Below are positions 25,815 through 34,019 of a DNA stretch of 64,000 bases, in pieces. How positions within the stretch are numbered: the first letter of the stretch is position 1; every line of letters begins with the position of its first letter. The stretch lies in assembly GCF_017741935.1 (NCBI RefSeq), contig NZ_JAGHMH010000030.1, positions 1 to 64,000 of the forward strand, given 5' to 3'. Position numbers and translations under genes: made by a program. Below the pieces are notes generated by a model. It saw only the letters and a program-made list of their open reading frames with translations. It did not search any database and was not told the origin of the DNA. This DNA is from Rhizobium sp. 16-449-1b. GTDB taxonomy: Bacteria > Pseudomonadota > Alphaproteobacteria > Rhizobiales > Rhizobiaceae.

Positions 25815-26800
25815 GCGTTGTCTCCCTTCAATTCGTCAAGCACGGCGACTATCGTGCGTTTCGCCAATTCGATCTTGAACCCATTTTCGCTGAGAGCGAC
25901 GGCATCGGCGAGTTCGGCTTCAGCGGCAGCGCGGAAGCCTTCCGTGCCGGCCACCTGCCCCTTCAGCGCAGCTTCCGCCTTCATGGCTCGCCATGGCCTG
26001 TGGGCAACGCCGCCGAGCGCGAGGCGCACGTCACGCACCTTGCCCCCTTCGTCGATGTCGAGCGCAGCCGCGACAGATATGAGCGCGAAGGCATAGCTCG
26101 CGCGATCGCGAACCTTTCGGTAGGTCGAGCGGCGTGCAAAGCCGAGCGGTGGGATTTCGATAGCCGTGATCAGTTCATCAGGCTGCAGTTCCGTCTCGAT
26201 CTCGGGACGATCGCCCGGCAGGCGGTGCAGTTCGGCCAGCGGCATGCTGCTGCCGCCGGCTGGTCCCTGCAGATGAACCACCGCATCAAGCGCGACGAGA
26301 GCGACGCACATGTCCGACGGATGTGTGGCGACACAGCTATCGGATGCACCGAGAATAGCGTGGTAGCGATTGAACCCTTCCAGCGCGTCGCATCCAGCCT
26401 GTGGCTGGCGTTTGTTGCAGCGCGCAGCATTGTCGTAAAAATAGCGACAGCGGGTGCGTTGCAGAATATTGCCGCCGACCGTCGCTACGTTACGGATTTG
26501 CGCGCTTGCGCCCGCCAGGATGGAGCGCGACAGCAACGGGAAATCGGACCGAACCGCAGGATGCGCGGCGAGCGCCGTGTTTTTCGCGGCTGCGCCGATC
26601 AGGAGACTGCCGTCCGCACGCTGTTCGATATTGCCGGGAAGGTGTGTGACATCGACGAGCATCTCCGGCTGTTCGACCGTTTCACGCATCAGATCGACGA
26701 GATTGGTGCCGCCACCAAGGTATTTCGCGGCCGGACCGGCCTTCTTCATGGTGATCGCGGAAACGGCGTCCGACGCCTGCTGATAGGAAAAGATATTCAT
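25811..26800 (-). CDS. paoB: Aldehyde oxidoreductase, FAD-binding subunit (PaoB-like)
   Basis: This 329-aa middle subunit has the FAD-binding phrase KYLGGGTNLVDLM near residue 26 and TVGGNILQRTRC near 120. It carries the cysteine-rich insertion RCRYFYDNAARCNKRQPQAGC, split here into RCRYFYDNAARC and NKRQPQAGC, which in E. coli PaoB binds an extra [4Fe-4S] cluster. That separates it from plain xanthine dehydrogenase FAD subunits. Start 26800 overlaps the upstream Fe-S gene stop by 4 bp. Confidence 0.9.
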   Translation of the reverse strand: MNIFSYQQASDAVSAITMKKAGPAAKYLGGGTNLVDLMRETVEQPEMLVDVTHLPGNIEQRADGSLLIGAAAKNTALAAHPAVRSDFPLLSRSILAGASAQIRNVATVGGNILQRTRCRYFYDNAARCNKRQPQAGCDALEGFNRYHAILGASDSCVATHPSDMCVALVALDAVVHLQGPAGGSSMPLAELHRLPGDRPEIETELQPDELITAIEIPPLGFARRSTYRKVRDRASYAFALISVAAALDIDEGGKVRDVRLALGGVAHRPWRAMKAEAALKGQVAGTEGFRAAAEAELADAVALSENGFKIELAKRTIVAVLDELKGDNA

Positions 26801-27330
26801 GCCCACACCCTTTCCTCGGTCGGAGCAGCCGTCTGGTGGGCCAACGCTTCTGAGATTGCTTCGACAATGCCGTTGTAGGCGCCGCATCGACAGAGATTGC
26901 CGCTCATGCGCTCGCGGATTTCACGCTCGTCGATCGGGATAGCGGCGGCGGCGAGATCGCCGGTAACGACGCTCGGGATGTTGCGTTGAATTTCGCCGGC
27001 CATCCCGATGGCGGAACAGAGTTGCCCCGGTGTGCAATAGCCGCATTGAAAGCCGTCGTGTTCGATAAAGGCTTGCTGCAGCGGATGGAGATTGCCATTG
27101 GCGGCAAGCCCTTCGACCGTGGTGATGCTGCGACCCTGATACTGAACCGCCAGTGCCAGACAGGAATTGATGCGTTCGCCATCCACCAACACGGTGCAGG
27201 CGCCGCATGCTCCTTGATCGCAACCCTTCTTGGTCCCCATCAAACCCAGATAATTGCGCATGAGATCGAGCAACGAGGTGCGGATGTCCGCCTCGACCTC
27301 GATATCGTCTCCATTGATGATAAAATGCAT
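26797..27330 (-). CDS. paoA: Aldehyde oxidoreductase, 2Fe-2S subunit (PaoA-like)
   Basis: This 177-aa subunit has the plant-type [2Fe-2S] motif GCDQGACGACTVLVDG (residues about 37-52) and the second cluster motif CGYCTPGQ with RMSGNLCRCGAY. AAGGAG lies upstream of the ATG at 27330. E. coli PaoA has a twin-arginine signal that sends the enzyme to the periplasm; this start gives none, so the complex is probably cytoplasmic unless translation begins further upstream. It passes electrons between the molybdenum and FAD subunits. Confidence 0.9.
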   Translation of the reverse strand: MHFIINGDDIEVEADIRTSLLDLMRNYLGLMGTKKGCDQGACGACTVLVDGERINSCLALAVQYQGRSITTVEGLAANGNLHPLQQAFIEHDGFQCGYCTPGQLCSAIGMAGEIQRNIPSVVTGDLAAAAIPIDEREIRERMSGNLCRCGAYNGIVEAISEALAHQTAAPTEERVWA

Positions 27331-27485
27331 GAGACATCTCCTTTGACTGAAGAGCATTGGCGCTTGAAAAGCATTGGCAATGGTGAGCCGCAGGAATGAA
27401 ACGGATGTCTGCGGCCATTTGATCCTCCGCGAGAGGAGAATTTTGCGGTTTCGAGCAACGCGCCCGCCCACCGGATGGAATTCGC

Positions 27486-28505
27486 TCAAGCCCGCATCAG
27501 TGCGGCTTGGCGACAAGCGGCGACATCCGCGACCACCGAAAGCGCCAGCGAATGGGCGTCACGGGCACGGCCGAACAGGCCGATCGGCGCCTTGATCCGG
27601 TCGATCGCCTCCTGCGAATGTCCCCGTTCTCGAAGCCGCTCCATCCTCTTCTCGTGGGTTCGGCTGCTGCCCAAAGCGCCCAAATAAAACGGCTGGCCAC
27701 GAAGGGCGGCTTCGAGGATCCGCATTTCAAGATCCAGATCATGCTGTAGAAGCGCAACGGCAGTGTCGGCGTCGATCAGCGTGACGTCGGTCGGCTCGCC
27801 GGCGGCCGCATCATATTGAAGGACATCGTAACCTGCCGCCCGCGCTACCTTCGCGGCGATCTCGACCTCCAGCGTGCGGCCTGAAAGGAGAACTCGGACA
27901 GCGGGGCGGTAAAATGTCAGAAAAGCCTCACCATCCCAACCCGTGTCAGCCTTTCCTGAAACGAAGGAAAGCGATTGGTTGCTCGGACTATAAGCCAAGC
28001 CAACATCTCGCCGGCAGCCCAAGCCTTCGATCACATTTCGGATCGGTCGGATGTCTCGCACAACGTGAACGGCAACGGTGACCCCGCCTCCACATGGCAA
28101 GACAATATCGAAGAACCGGGAGCCCTCGCCCAGCATGACGAGCCGATCACACCCTTTGGATATCGCCTGCAAGGCCTCGGCAGCAACAGCCGCCTCGGTA
28201 CAGCCGCCGGAGACGTAACCGCAGTACAAGCCGTCATCGGCCACCACCATATGAGCGCCCAGAGCACGTGACGAACCGCCGCGAATTTCGACGAGCGTGC
28301 AGAACGCAACTTGTCGGCCCGCGAGCGTTGCCTTTACCGCGAAATCGAGAACCTCGCGCATGGAATCCGTCGAGAACGCTTTGGCCGGCACTGGCGATAT
28401 CTTGCTGCCGGAAGGTCGCTCAAGCTGTGGTGGCAGATCGTTTGGCCGCCCGGGAAACGCCTTTCGACTTTCTGGGTTATGATCCCCTCGGTGTGTCGAT
28501 ATCAT
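27486..28505 (-). CDS. xdhC: XdhC/PaoD-family molybdenum cofactor maturation protein
   Basis: This 339-aa protein matches the XdhC/CoxI family: N-terminal XdhC domain (VAFCTLVEIRGGSSRALGAHM near 88, YVSGGCTEAAVAAEA with the conserved Cys) and a C-terminal Rossmann-like XdhC_C domain (FYLGALGSSRTHEKRMERL, IKAPIGLFGRARDAHSLALS). Relatives bind and insert the cytosine-dinucleotide or sulfurated cofactor into the large subunit. It is the first gene of the oxidoreductase unit. ATG 28505 with GGGAG upstream was chosen; the first 50 residues look poorly conserved and a start near 28361 is possible. Confidence 0.85.
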   Translation of the reverse strand: MISTHRGDHNPESRKAFPGRPNDLPPQLERPSGSKISPVPAKAFSTDSMREVLDFAVKATLAGRQVAFCTLVEIRGGSSRALGAHMVVADDGLYCGYVSGGCTEAAVAAEALQAISKGCDRLVMLGEGSRFFDIVLPCGGGVTVAVHVVRDIRPIRNVIEGLGCRRDVGLAYSPSNQSLSFVSGKADTGWDGEAFLTFYRPAVRVLLSGRTLEVEIAAKVARAAGYDVLQYDAAAGEPTDVTLIDADTAVALLQHDLDLEMRILEAALRGQPFYLGALGSSRTHEKRMERLRERGHSQEAIDRIKAPIGLFGRARDAHSLALSVVADVAACRQAALMRA

Positions 28506-28661
28506 AATCAAACGCTCCCACCGATCGCAGCGTGCCTAGCCTCACACGTCGTGAAGACCTGGAATTCGCGAGCATCAAAGGTTGACTCCGCAACCCGTGC
28601 CACCAGTTTGGGCATGACATCCATCCCAATCCTCACTAGAAATTGGATGGCACTCCGACAC

Positions 28662-28681
28662 AAACGGAGGAGCCTCCGTTT
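28662..28681. promoter_or_regulatory. Palindromic operator between xdhC and the TetR gene
   Basis: AAACGGAGG-AG-CCTCCGTTT is a perfect inverted repeat with 9-bp arms in the 226-bp divergent intergenic region. Length and symmetry suit a TetR-family operator, and a TATAGG element overlaps its right edge. It probably lets the TetR protein repress itself and the oxidoreductase genes. Confidence 0.55.
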
Positions 28682-28731
28682 ATAGGTAGTGGCTGGCGAA
28701 GTTTCGTCAAGCCCCGTCGTGGGGTGGGAAA

Positions 28732-29337
28732 TTGTTACCGAAAGAGGACGCATCGCAAGCGCAGGAACAGCCGCGGTTACGTGCTGACGCACAGCGCAAT
28801 CGCGCTAAGCTAGTCGAGGTTGCGTCGCAAGCCTTTGCTGAACGCGGCGCGGATGCCTCGCTTGAAGAGATTGCCCGGCAGGCAGGCGTCGGCATTGGTA
28901 CGCTTTATCGACACTTTCCGACCCGCGAACATCTCGTCGAGATAGTCTATCGGCGCGAACTCGAATTGCTAGCTGGCGCTGCGGTCGAACTCTTGGCCGA
29001 AAAGGCACCCGATATTGCGCTCGATGAGTGGATGCACCGTTTCGTCAGCTACATGGCGGCAAAGCGCGGTATGGCCAGCAGCCTGAAGCTGCTGTTCACC
29101 TCAAACGCCGCTCTCTTTACGGAGGGAACGACGCGCATGACAGCCGCCTTCGACAAGCTTCTTCGTGCGGCGATAGAGGCGGGTACGGTGAAAGACGATC
29201 TCGTAGCGGGCGACGTTCTTTACACGCTGTTCGGCATCTACTCGATCCCGGACACGCCCGACTGGCGCGAACGGGCGCACAGGATCGTGCGCCTGATCAT
29301 GGACGGTTTGCGAGAACATACCCCACGCAGTACCTAG
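28732..29337 (+). CDS. TetR/AcrR-family transcriptional regulator
   Basis: This 201-aa regulator has an N-terminal HTH (LVEVASQAFAERGADASLEE, IARQAGVGIGTLYRHFPTRE, residues about 26-66) and a helical ligand-binding domain. It is divergent from the aldehyde oxidoreductase operon across a 9+2+9 palindrome, so it most likely controls that operon in response to an aldehyde or related compound. The start is a TTG; the usual family N-terminus would also allow a start a few codons later. Confidence 0.85.
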   Translation: MLPKEDASQAQEQPRLRADAQRNRAKLVEVASQAFAERGADASLEEIARQAGVGIGTLYRHFPTREHLVEIVYRRELELLAGAAVELLAEKAPDIALDEWMHRFVSYMAAKRGMASSLKLLFTSNAALFTEGTTRMTAAFDKLLRAAIEAGTVKDDLVAGDVLYTLFGIYSIPDTPDWRERAHRIVRLIMDGLREHTPRST

Positions 29338-29438
29338 CAGATGGACAGTCTGGTGCCTCTTGGCTGTCGCACTGACCGCCATTTGCTTTTGGCCTCGCTG
29401 CTCTACCTCCATCGACAGAGACAGTGGAGGAAGCACCA

Positions 29439-29819
29439 GTGCGTAAGTCGATCATATTCTTTGCATTTGCCGTGTTCGCGATACCCGCGGGAGCGATGGC
29501 GCAATCAGCCGAGCTTGAGGATACCTGCAAGTCCGTGGCCAAGAGCTTCTTCATGTCCGATCAGCTCGCCATCGGCACGGTCCAGTCCTTTCCCGAGTTG
29601 AAGCCGCCTGGTGTCCGCATGTCCTACTCGACGCGCCAGGGTACGGCGCCGGCCGAGATGACCGATATTTTCGAATGCGAATTCGACAAGGCGGACAAGC
29701 CGCACAACCTGGCGCGCTTCTGCGTATCCAGCACCTGCTATTCACCGACCGTCGACGACGGGGATCGCAAGCGCCGCTTCGAGGAGATGCGCATCCTCCT
29801 CAGCCGCGCTGAGAAATAG
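29439..29819 (+). CDS. Small secreted protein, unknown
   Basis: This 126-aa protein has a signal peptide (VRKSIIFFAFAVFAIPAGAMA) and a mature part with four cysteines (DTCKSVAK, FECEFDK, ARFCVSSTCYSP), likely paired in the periplasm. The GTG start at 29439 has GGAGG eight bases upstream. It ends 9 bp before the MgtC-like gene and is probably co-transcribed. I do not recognise a named family. Confidence 0.7.
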   Translation: MRKSIIFFAFAVFAIPAGAMAQSAELEDTCKSVAKSFFMSDQLAIGTVQSFPELKPPGVRMSYSTRQGTAPAEMTDIFECEFDKADKPHNLARFCVSSTCYSPTVDDGDRKRRFEEMRILLSRAEK

Positions 29820-29828
29820 GATCGCGCC

Positions 29829-30524
29829 GTGCTTGACTTGATGCCGATCGCCCCCGGCTGGCCGGAGATCGCCCTTCGTATCGGGGCGACCCTGCTGGCC
29901 GGCATCTTGATTGGCGCGAACAGGGAACAAGGCGGTCACGCCGCCGGGCTGCGCACGACGACCCTTGTCGGGCTCGCGGCCTGCATCTCGATGATCCAGG
30001 CCAACATGCTGTTGGCCACGAGCCAAAGCGCCAACGGCTCGATGGATATCCTGCGCTTTCCGCTCGGAATATTGACGGGCGTCGGCTTTATCGGCGGCGG
30101 CGCAATTCTGCGTCGCGGCGATATCGCGACCGGGGTGACGACGGCGGCAACGCTCTGGGTGATAACAGCGATCGGTCTCTGCTTCGGCGGCGGGCAGATC
30201 GTCATCGGTGCAGCCGCCACGGCCCTCACCCTTCTCGTTCTCGCGCCGCTGAGACACATCCAGCGGTGGATGCCGTGCGAAGAGAAGAGCTCGGTGACCA
30301 TCAAGGTCCCGAAGGGCGCTCCCATCCCGGACATCCGAGCGGCATTGCCCCCAGATTCTACCGCCTGCTTCACCACGCTGCAGGAGATTGATGACGGCGA
30401 CGCTCTGATGTTCGAAATCCGCTGGACGTCCGGCCGTTCAGGTCGCGATGCGACCGCGATCGCCGATGGGTTGAGGGAGCAATTTTCGGTCATAGGGTTT
30501 GAAAATCGCTCGACTATCAACTGA
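29829..30524 (+). CDS. MgtC/SapB-family membrane protein
   Basis: This 231-aa protein matches the MgtC/SapB family: LLAGILIGANREQGGHAAGLRT split over residues 22-42, ACISMIQANML, then FPLGILTGVGFIGGGAILRRG and GVTTAATLWVITAIGLCFGGG, followed by a C-terminal cytoplasmic ACT-like region. MgtC of Salmonella supports growth at low magnesium and inside host cells by acting on ATP synthase; whether this copy does so is unknown. GTG start with AGGA upstream. Confidence 0.88.
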   Translation: MLDLMPIAPGWPEIALRIGATLLAGILIGANREQGGHAAGLRTTTLVGLAACISMIQANMLLATSQSANGSMDILRFPLGILTGVGFIGGGAILRRGDIATGVTTAATLWVITAIGLCFGGGQIVIGAAATALTLLVLAPLRHIQRWMPCEEKSSVTIKVPKGAPIPDIRAALPPDSTACFTTLQEIDDGDALMFEIRWTSGRSGRDATAIADGLREQFSVIGFENRSTIN

Positions 30525-30569
30525 CCGACAGCCCCACCGAGGTAACAATCGAGAAAGCGATCTCAAACG

Positions 30570-30594
30570 GGAACTCCGCCGCGCGGTCGTTGTT
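30570..30594 (+). promoter_or_regulatory. EcfG-type promoter upstream of a DUF982 gene
   Basis: GGAAC at 30570-30574 and TGTT at 30591-30594 are separated by 16 bases, matching the alphaproteobacterial general-stress consensus GGAAC-N16/17-nGTT. Its place argues against a translation start at the TTG of 30590 and for the ATG at 30653. Confidence 0.55.
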
Positions 30595-30652
30595 CGATGT
30601 GGAGGCGACGAACACCGCGAGGGACGATGGCGTCCCGGATTGGACGTGCAAC

Positions 30653-30910
30653 ATGACGATCAATGCCAAGCCCGTGGAAACTCACTGGGCAGCGCCTATC
30701 TCCGTACGGATCGGCAACGGCCACTCCGAACTCATCCACGGTCCAGACGAGGCATTGCATTACTTCCGCCACCGCTGGCCACTGACGGATTCGCTTGTGC
30801 TCGATACAGCACGGCGCCGATGCCTCGAAGCTCGAGCCTCCGGCATGCCCTGCGAGGCAGCCAAAGAGGCAGTCATCGCCGCGGCGATCGAAGCGAAAGT
30901 GCTTGCCTGA
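30653..30910 (+). CDS. DUF982 domain protein
   Basis: This 85-aa protein has the DUF982 pattern common in rhizobia: ISVRIGNGHSELIHGPDEALHYFRHRWP in two parts, then LDTARRRCLEARASG and AKEAVIAAAIEAKVLA. Function is unknown. The start at 30653 was chosen because an EcfG-like -10 element covers the first alternative start (30590). A second DUF982 gene at 43818-44057 also has such a promoter, so both look stress-induced. Confidence 0.72.
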   Translation: MTINAKPVETHWAAPISVRIGNGHSELIHGPDEALHYFRHRWPLTDSLVLDTARRRCLEARASGMPCEAAKEAVIAAAIEAKVLA

Positions 30911-31082
30911 CGCTGTTGCCTTGCCATAGCGCCATTCGAAACTCGCTAAATTTGCGATCGAGAATGTACGTTTCATGACCATCGCTGGCAAACCGCAGCG
31001 ACTCGTACCAGTTATTCGCTGAACCACCCTTGGGTTGAGTGGCCGCTTACCGGGGTAACGAACTCGAAAGGCGCATAACACG

Positions 31083-31436
31083 ATGAATTCTACTGAGTTG
31101 ACGGATGAACCCGGCATCTGGACGTGGTGCCTGGAAAGGAATGTTCTTTACACAGATACTGCCTTGGCCGACCTCTTTGGTCTCGATGCCGATGAGACAC
31201 TGGTCGGGCTGCCCGTTGACCGCTATGTCGACCGTATTCATCCCGACGACCGAGGCCGTGTTGCCAAGTCGATGTCGGACGCCGTCATTGGTGGCATGCC
31301 ATACTTTGAGGAGTATCGGCTGGAGGATGGTTTTGGCGAAACACGACACGTCGTCGCGCTCGGCCGATGCTTCCGCGACAGGTCCGGCAATCCTGTTCAC
31401 TATGCGGGGATAACCTACCCGCTCGATGCGCTCTAG
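31083..31436 (+). CDS. Single PAS-domain protein
   Basis: This 117-aa protein is essentially one PAS/PAC fold: GIWTWCLERNVLYTDTALADLFGLD, then VDRIHPDDRGRVAKSM and FEEYRLEDGFGETRHVVALGRC in parts, and a PAC-like end. It has no output domain. The sequence style is that of PAS domains from rhizobial histidine kinases (compare GTWDFDLITGELRW in the kinase at 39951-42071), so it may be a free sensor module or a kinase fragment. AAAGG lies ten bases before the ATG. Confidence 0.72.
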   Translation: MNSTELTDEPGIWTWCLERNVLYTDTALADLFGLDADETLVGLPVDRYVDRIHPDDRGRVAKSMSDAVIGGMPYFEEYRLEDGFGETRHVVALGRCFRDRSGNPVHYAGITYPLDAL

Positions 31437-31624
31437 CTATTCAGACAGCCCGCATCAAAGGCAAATCTCGCCAATTCCATGACAGAGCAAATTCCGTAGA
31501 AGCAAAGGCTTAGCTCTCACAGGCGCTCAATTGTCGAAACCGCACAGACGCGGTCGCCCTATGGAATAGCCAAGCCTTTCCCGCCTATTGTCAGCGCCGG
31601 GGCCGATAGATCGGCGACTCGGGG

Positions 31625-32368
31625 ATGGCAATGGCAGGCTTTGAAATGACGGACATCGGGAACAGGATATTACGCGCCCTTCCTGAAAACAGTCTGTCCG
31701 CCCTGATCCCCCATCTGCAACCAGTCGAACTGCCGTCGCGAAAGGTGCTAGTGCAGACCAACGAGCGGCCCTTCCATGCTTATTTCATCGAAAGCGGCCT
31801 CGCCTCGATGATCGCGATGAGTGCGGACGGTGAGAGCGTCGAGGTCGGGCATATCGGCTTCGAAGGCATGTCAGCCGCCCATATCGTACTTGGCGCCGAC
31901 ACAACGCCGAACCGGACCTTCATGCAAGTGGCAGGGCATGGATATGCGCTGTCGATCGACTGTCTGCGGCAGGCTACCGACGGCGACACGCTGCTGCTCG
32001 AACTGCTGCTGCGCTACAACCACTATGCCGCACTGCAACTCGCCAACTCCGCCTTGGCGAACGCCCGTTACAGCATTAACGAAAGGCTGTCGCGCTGGCT
32101 GCTTATGGTGCAAGATCGGTTGTTGCGCGACGATCTCCCGCTTACCCATGAGTTCTTGGCGCTTATGCTAGGTGTGCGGCGGTCCGGCATTACCAACGAA
32201 CTGCACATCCTCGAGGGCATACATGCGATAAGGGCGACCCGTGGGAATGTCCGCATTCTCGACCGACGGAAGCTAGAGACCATCGCCGCCGGTAGTTACG
32301 GCACGCCGGAAGCAATCTATGAGGACCTGTTTCGCAAGCCGTTGAATGGAACTATTCGGCCTCGCTGA
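31625..32368 (+). CDS. Crp/Fnr-family regulator (paralogue 1 of 4)
   Basis: This 247-aa protein has an N-terminal cyclic-nucleotide-binding-like barrel (VELPSRKVLVQTNERPFHAYFIESGLAS, VEVGHIGFEGMSAAH) and a C-terminal winged helix (LTHEFLALMLGVRRSGITNELHI, residues about 178-200). There are no Fnr cysteines. It shares the run ALANARYSINERLSRWLLM with the three other Crp-like proteins of this region. The ligand is unknown. Its 3' end overlaps the convergent DUF6894 gene by 17 bp. The start could also be the next ATG at 31631. Confidence 0.85.
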   Translation: MAMAGFEMTDIGNRILRALPENSLSALIPHLQPVELPSRKVLVQTNERPFHAYFIESGLASMIAMSADGESVEVGHIGFEGMSAAHIVLGADTTPNRTFMQVAGHGYALSIDCLRQATDGDTLLLELLLRYNHYAALQLANSALANARYSINERLSRWLLMVQDRLLRDDLPLTHEFLALMLGVRRSGITNELHILEGIHAIRATRGNVRILDRRKLETIAAGSYGTPEAIYEDLFRKPLNGTIRPR

Positions 32369-32591
32369 TCGCCTGGCGAAAAGGCAGCGTCAGTACGACG
32401 CCACCGCGGGCATTGCGTACTTCGATTGATCGCGACGAGATATCCCGTCCCTGGCGGATGGCATGCGCCATCAGCTCTCGCGCACAGGCAACCGCTTCCT
32501 CTTTCGCAGCCGACAAATCGGCGCAGTCCGTACCCTCTAGATCTTCGATCCGGCTTCCTTGGCCGACGACATGAAAATAGTAAATAGGCAT
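32352..32591 (-). CDS. DUF6894 family protein
   Basis: This 79-aa protein opens MPIYYFHVVGQG and continues with DLEGTDCADLSAAKEEAV and a C-terminal IEVRNARGGVVLTLPFRQAI, the DUF6894 pattern seen widely in rhizobia and relatives. Function unknown. It is a paralogue of the gene at 37969-38202, and both sit directly beside a Crp/Fnr gene. Confidence 0.8.
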   Translation of the reverse strand: MPIYYFHVVGQGSRIEDLEGTDCADLSAAKEEAVACARELMAHAIRQGRDISSRSIEVRNARGGVVLTLPFRQAISEAE

Positions 32592-32612
32592 CAGCGTCGT
32601 CCGATCTGGCTG

Positions 32613-33344
32613 CTACATGACTGGCTCGTCGACCGCGACGAGGCGCGCATATTCGCGCTCCGGCAAGCCGTAACAGTCGCCGGCAATCTGCATGAGCTTT
32701 TGACGGTCGAGGATGCGGATATTGCCGCGCGTGGCCTTGATCGCGTGAATGCCTTCGGCGATGTGCAACTGATCCGTCACGCCCGAGCGCCTGACGCCGA
32801 GCATCAGAGCCAGGAATTCGTGCGTCAGCGGAAGATCGTCGGAATCGACCCGATCATGAGACATCAGCAGCCAACGCGCTAAGCGCGCCGGCACGTCATA
32901 GCGGGCGTTTGCAAGAGCCGATTGAGCAACCTGGATCGACAGATACTGCATGAACCGCAGGAAGAGATCGCGTGCGTCGTCGTTGGCCGCAAGAGCCTTG
33001 TCGAAAGCAGACACGGGAATTCGGATTCCTTCGCCACCGACCTGCATGTAGGTGCTGGTCGGTGTGCGGTCAGCCTTGAGTATCACATGCCCGCCGGCCA
33101 TCGCCTCACGCCCCAGATGCCCGACCTCGACGCTTTGACCGCTTTCGCTATTGGCCACCACAGATGCAATGCCGGATTCGACAAAGTAAACGAATTCGGT
33201 CCGGCGGTTGGGCGTTATCAGGGAATGGCGCACGGGCAGATTCATCCGCTCCATATAGGGCTGTAACGTTCCGTAGGCCGCTTCTGGAAGCCGCCTGAGA
33301 AGATGATTGGTCACCTTCAAGCGATCGATCGTCATGAATGACAT
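32613..33344 (-). CDS. Crp/Fnr-family regulator (paralogue 2 of 4)
   Basis: This 243-aa protein has the Crp barrel (NLPVRHSLITPNRRTEFVYFVESGIAS, VEVGHLGREAMAGGHV) and a winged helix (LTHEFLALMLGVRRSGVTDQLHI). It is the closest relative here of paralogue 1, sharing ALANARYDVPARLARWLLMSHDR. CGGAGGAG lies before the ATG at 33344, and an EcfG-type promoter sits 33 bp upstream of it. The DUF6894 gene follows after 21 bp on the same strand. Ligand and targets are unknown. Confidence 0.87.
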   Translation of the reverse strand: MSFMTIDRLKVTNHLLRRLPEAAYGTLQPYMERMNLPVRHSLITPNRRTEFVYFVESGIASVVANSESGQSVEVGHLGREAMAGGHVILKADRTPTSTYMQVGGEGIRIPVSAFDKALAANDDARDLFLRFMQYLSIQVAQSALANARYDVPARLARWLLMSHDRVDSDDLPLTHEFLALMLGVRRSGVTDQLHIAEGIHAIKATRGNIRILDRQKLMQIAGDCYGLPEREYARLVAVDEPVM

Positions 33345-33377
33345 GCCGTCTCCTCCGCGAAATTTTCGACTAAGTTC

Positions 33378-33402
33378 AACCGATGGCGGCCGCCAAAGTT
33401 CC
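33378..33402 (-). promoter_or_regulatory. EcfG-type promoter of Crp paralogue 2
   Basis: On the minus strand GGAAC (33402-33398) and GGTT (33381-33378) are 16 bases apart, matching GGAAC-N16/17-nGTT. The -10 element is 33 bp from the start codon at 33344. Confidence 0.6.
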
Positions 33403-33436
33403 CGCGTATTCGCGAGGTGGCGAAAGCAAATCCAAG

Positions 33437-33826
33437 CTAGCGAGCGGTCGCTGGCTCTGCGAGACCACATGCTCGCGCGATCGCAGTCGCAAGCATTCTC
33501 TCGTCCGCCGGCTTTGTCAGCCATTCGCAGGCCCTAAGTATGTCGCTGTCAGCGTCGAGATCCAGCGAGCGGCCGGAGTAGATGACTGTCGGGATATCTA
33601 AACCCGCAAGAGCCTGGATGAGGTCATCCGCGATCTCACCCTTCAGATGGTAATCAATGATTGCGATGTCGGGTATCACGCACCGAAGCCAAGACATTGT
33701 GGGATCGACCTCGGAAAAAGTGACGACCTCGTCATATCCAAGCTCCTGCAGCGTCTCCTCAAGCTCAAGCACGATCAACAGTTCGTCCTCGACGATTAAC
33801 GCGGTCTTGTTTTCTTGCGCGTTCAT
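33437..33826 (-). CDS. Stand-alone receiver-domain protein
   Basis: This 129-aa protein is one receiver domain: LIVEDELLIVLELEETLQELGYDEV at the start, phospho-acceptor Asp in IAIIDYHLKGE near residue 58, S in VIYSGRS and K in LTKPADERMLATAI. It has no output domain, so it may be a phosphate sink or an adaptor like PhyR-associated receivers. It is divergent from the ECF sigma gene with 193 bp between. A similar receiver lies at 49518-49877. The start 33826 gives a normal receiver N-terminus. Confidence 0.85.
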   Translation of the reverse strand: MNAQENKTALIVEDELLIVLELEETLQELGYDEVVTFSEVDPTMSWLRCVIPDIAIIDYHLKGEIADDLIQALAGLDIPTVIYSGRSLDLDADSDILRACEWLTKPADERMLATAIARACGLAEPATAR

Positions 33827-34019
33827 TGGGATGAGATGTAGCGCACGTCGGCCGTTACAATCGCGACAGGCTTGAGCGTACGGTTCCGCACACTTGGTCG
33901 ATCGAGAGAAGAGACGTCCTCCCGCCAATGCCCCCACGCCATGTCGAAACCGTACAGAGCGTCGGCAGAACGGAACAAAGCTGCACTGGCACGCTTCCTG
34001 ATCCATTGGAGGACGCGCT

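Noticed and set aside
25086..26878. Plus-strand open frames of about 300 codons antisense to the PaoB/PaoC genes
   Set aside because: Arg/Gly/His-rich low-information proteins opposite conserved oxidoreductase genes; shadows.
30020..30520. Minus-strand frame of 194 codons over the MgtC-like gene
   Set aside because: The plus strand carries the recognised membrane protein; the antisense frame has no start signal.
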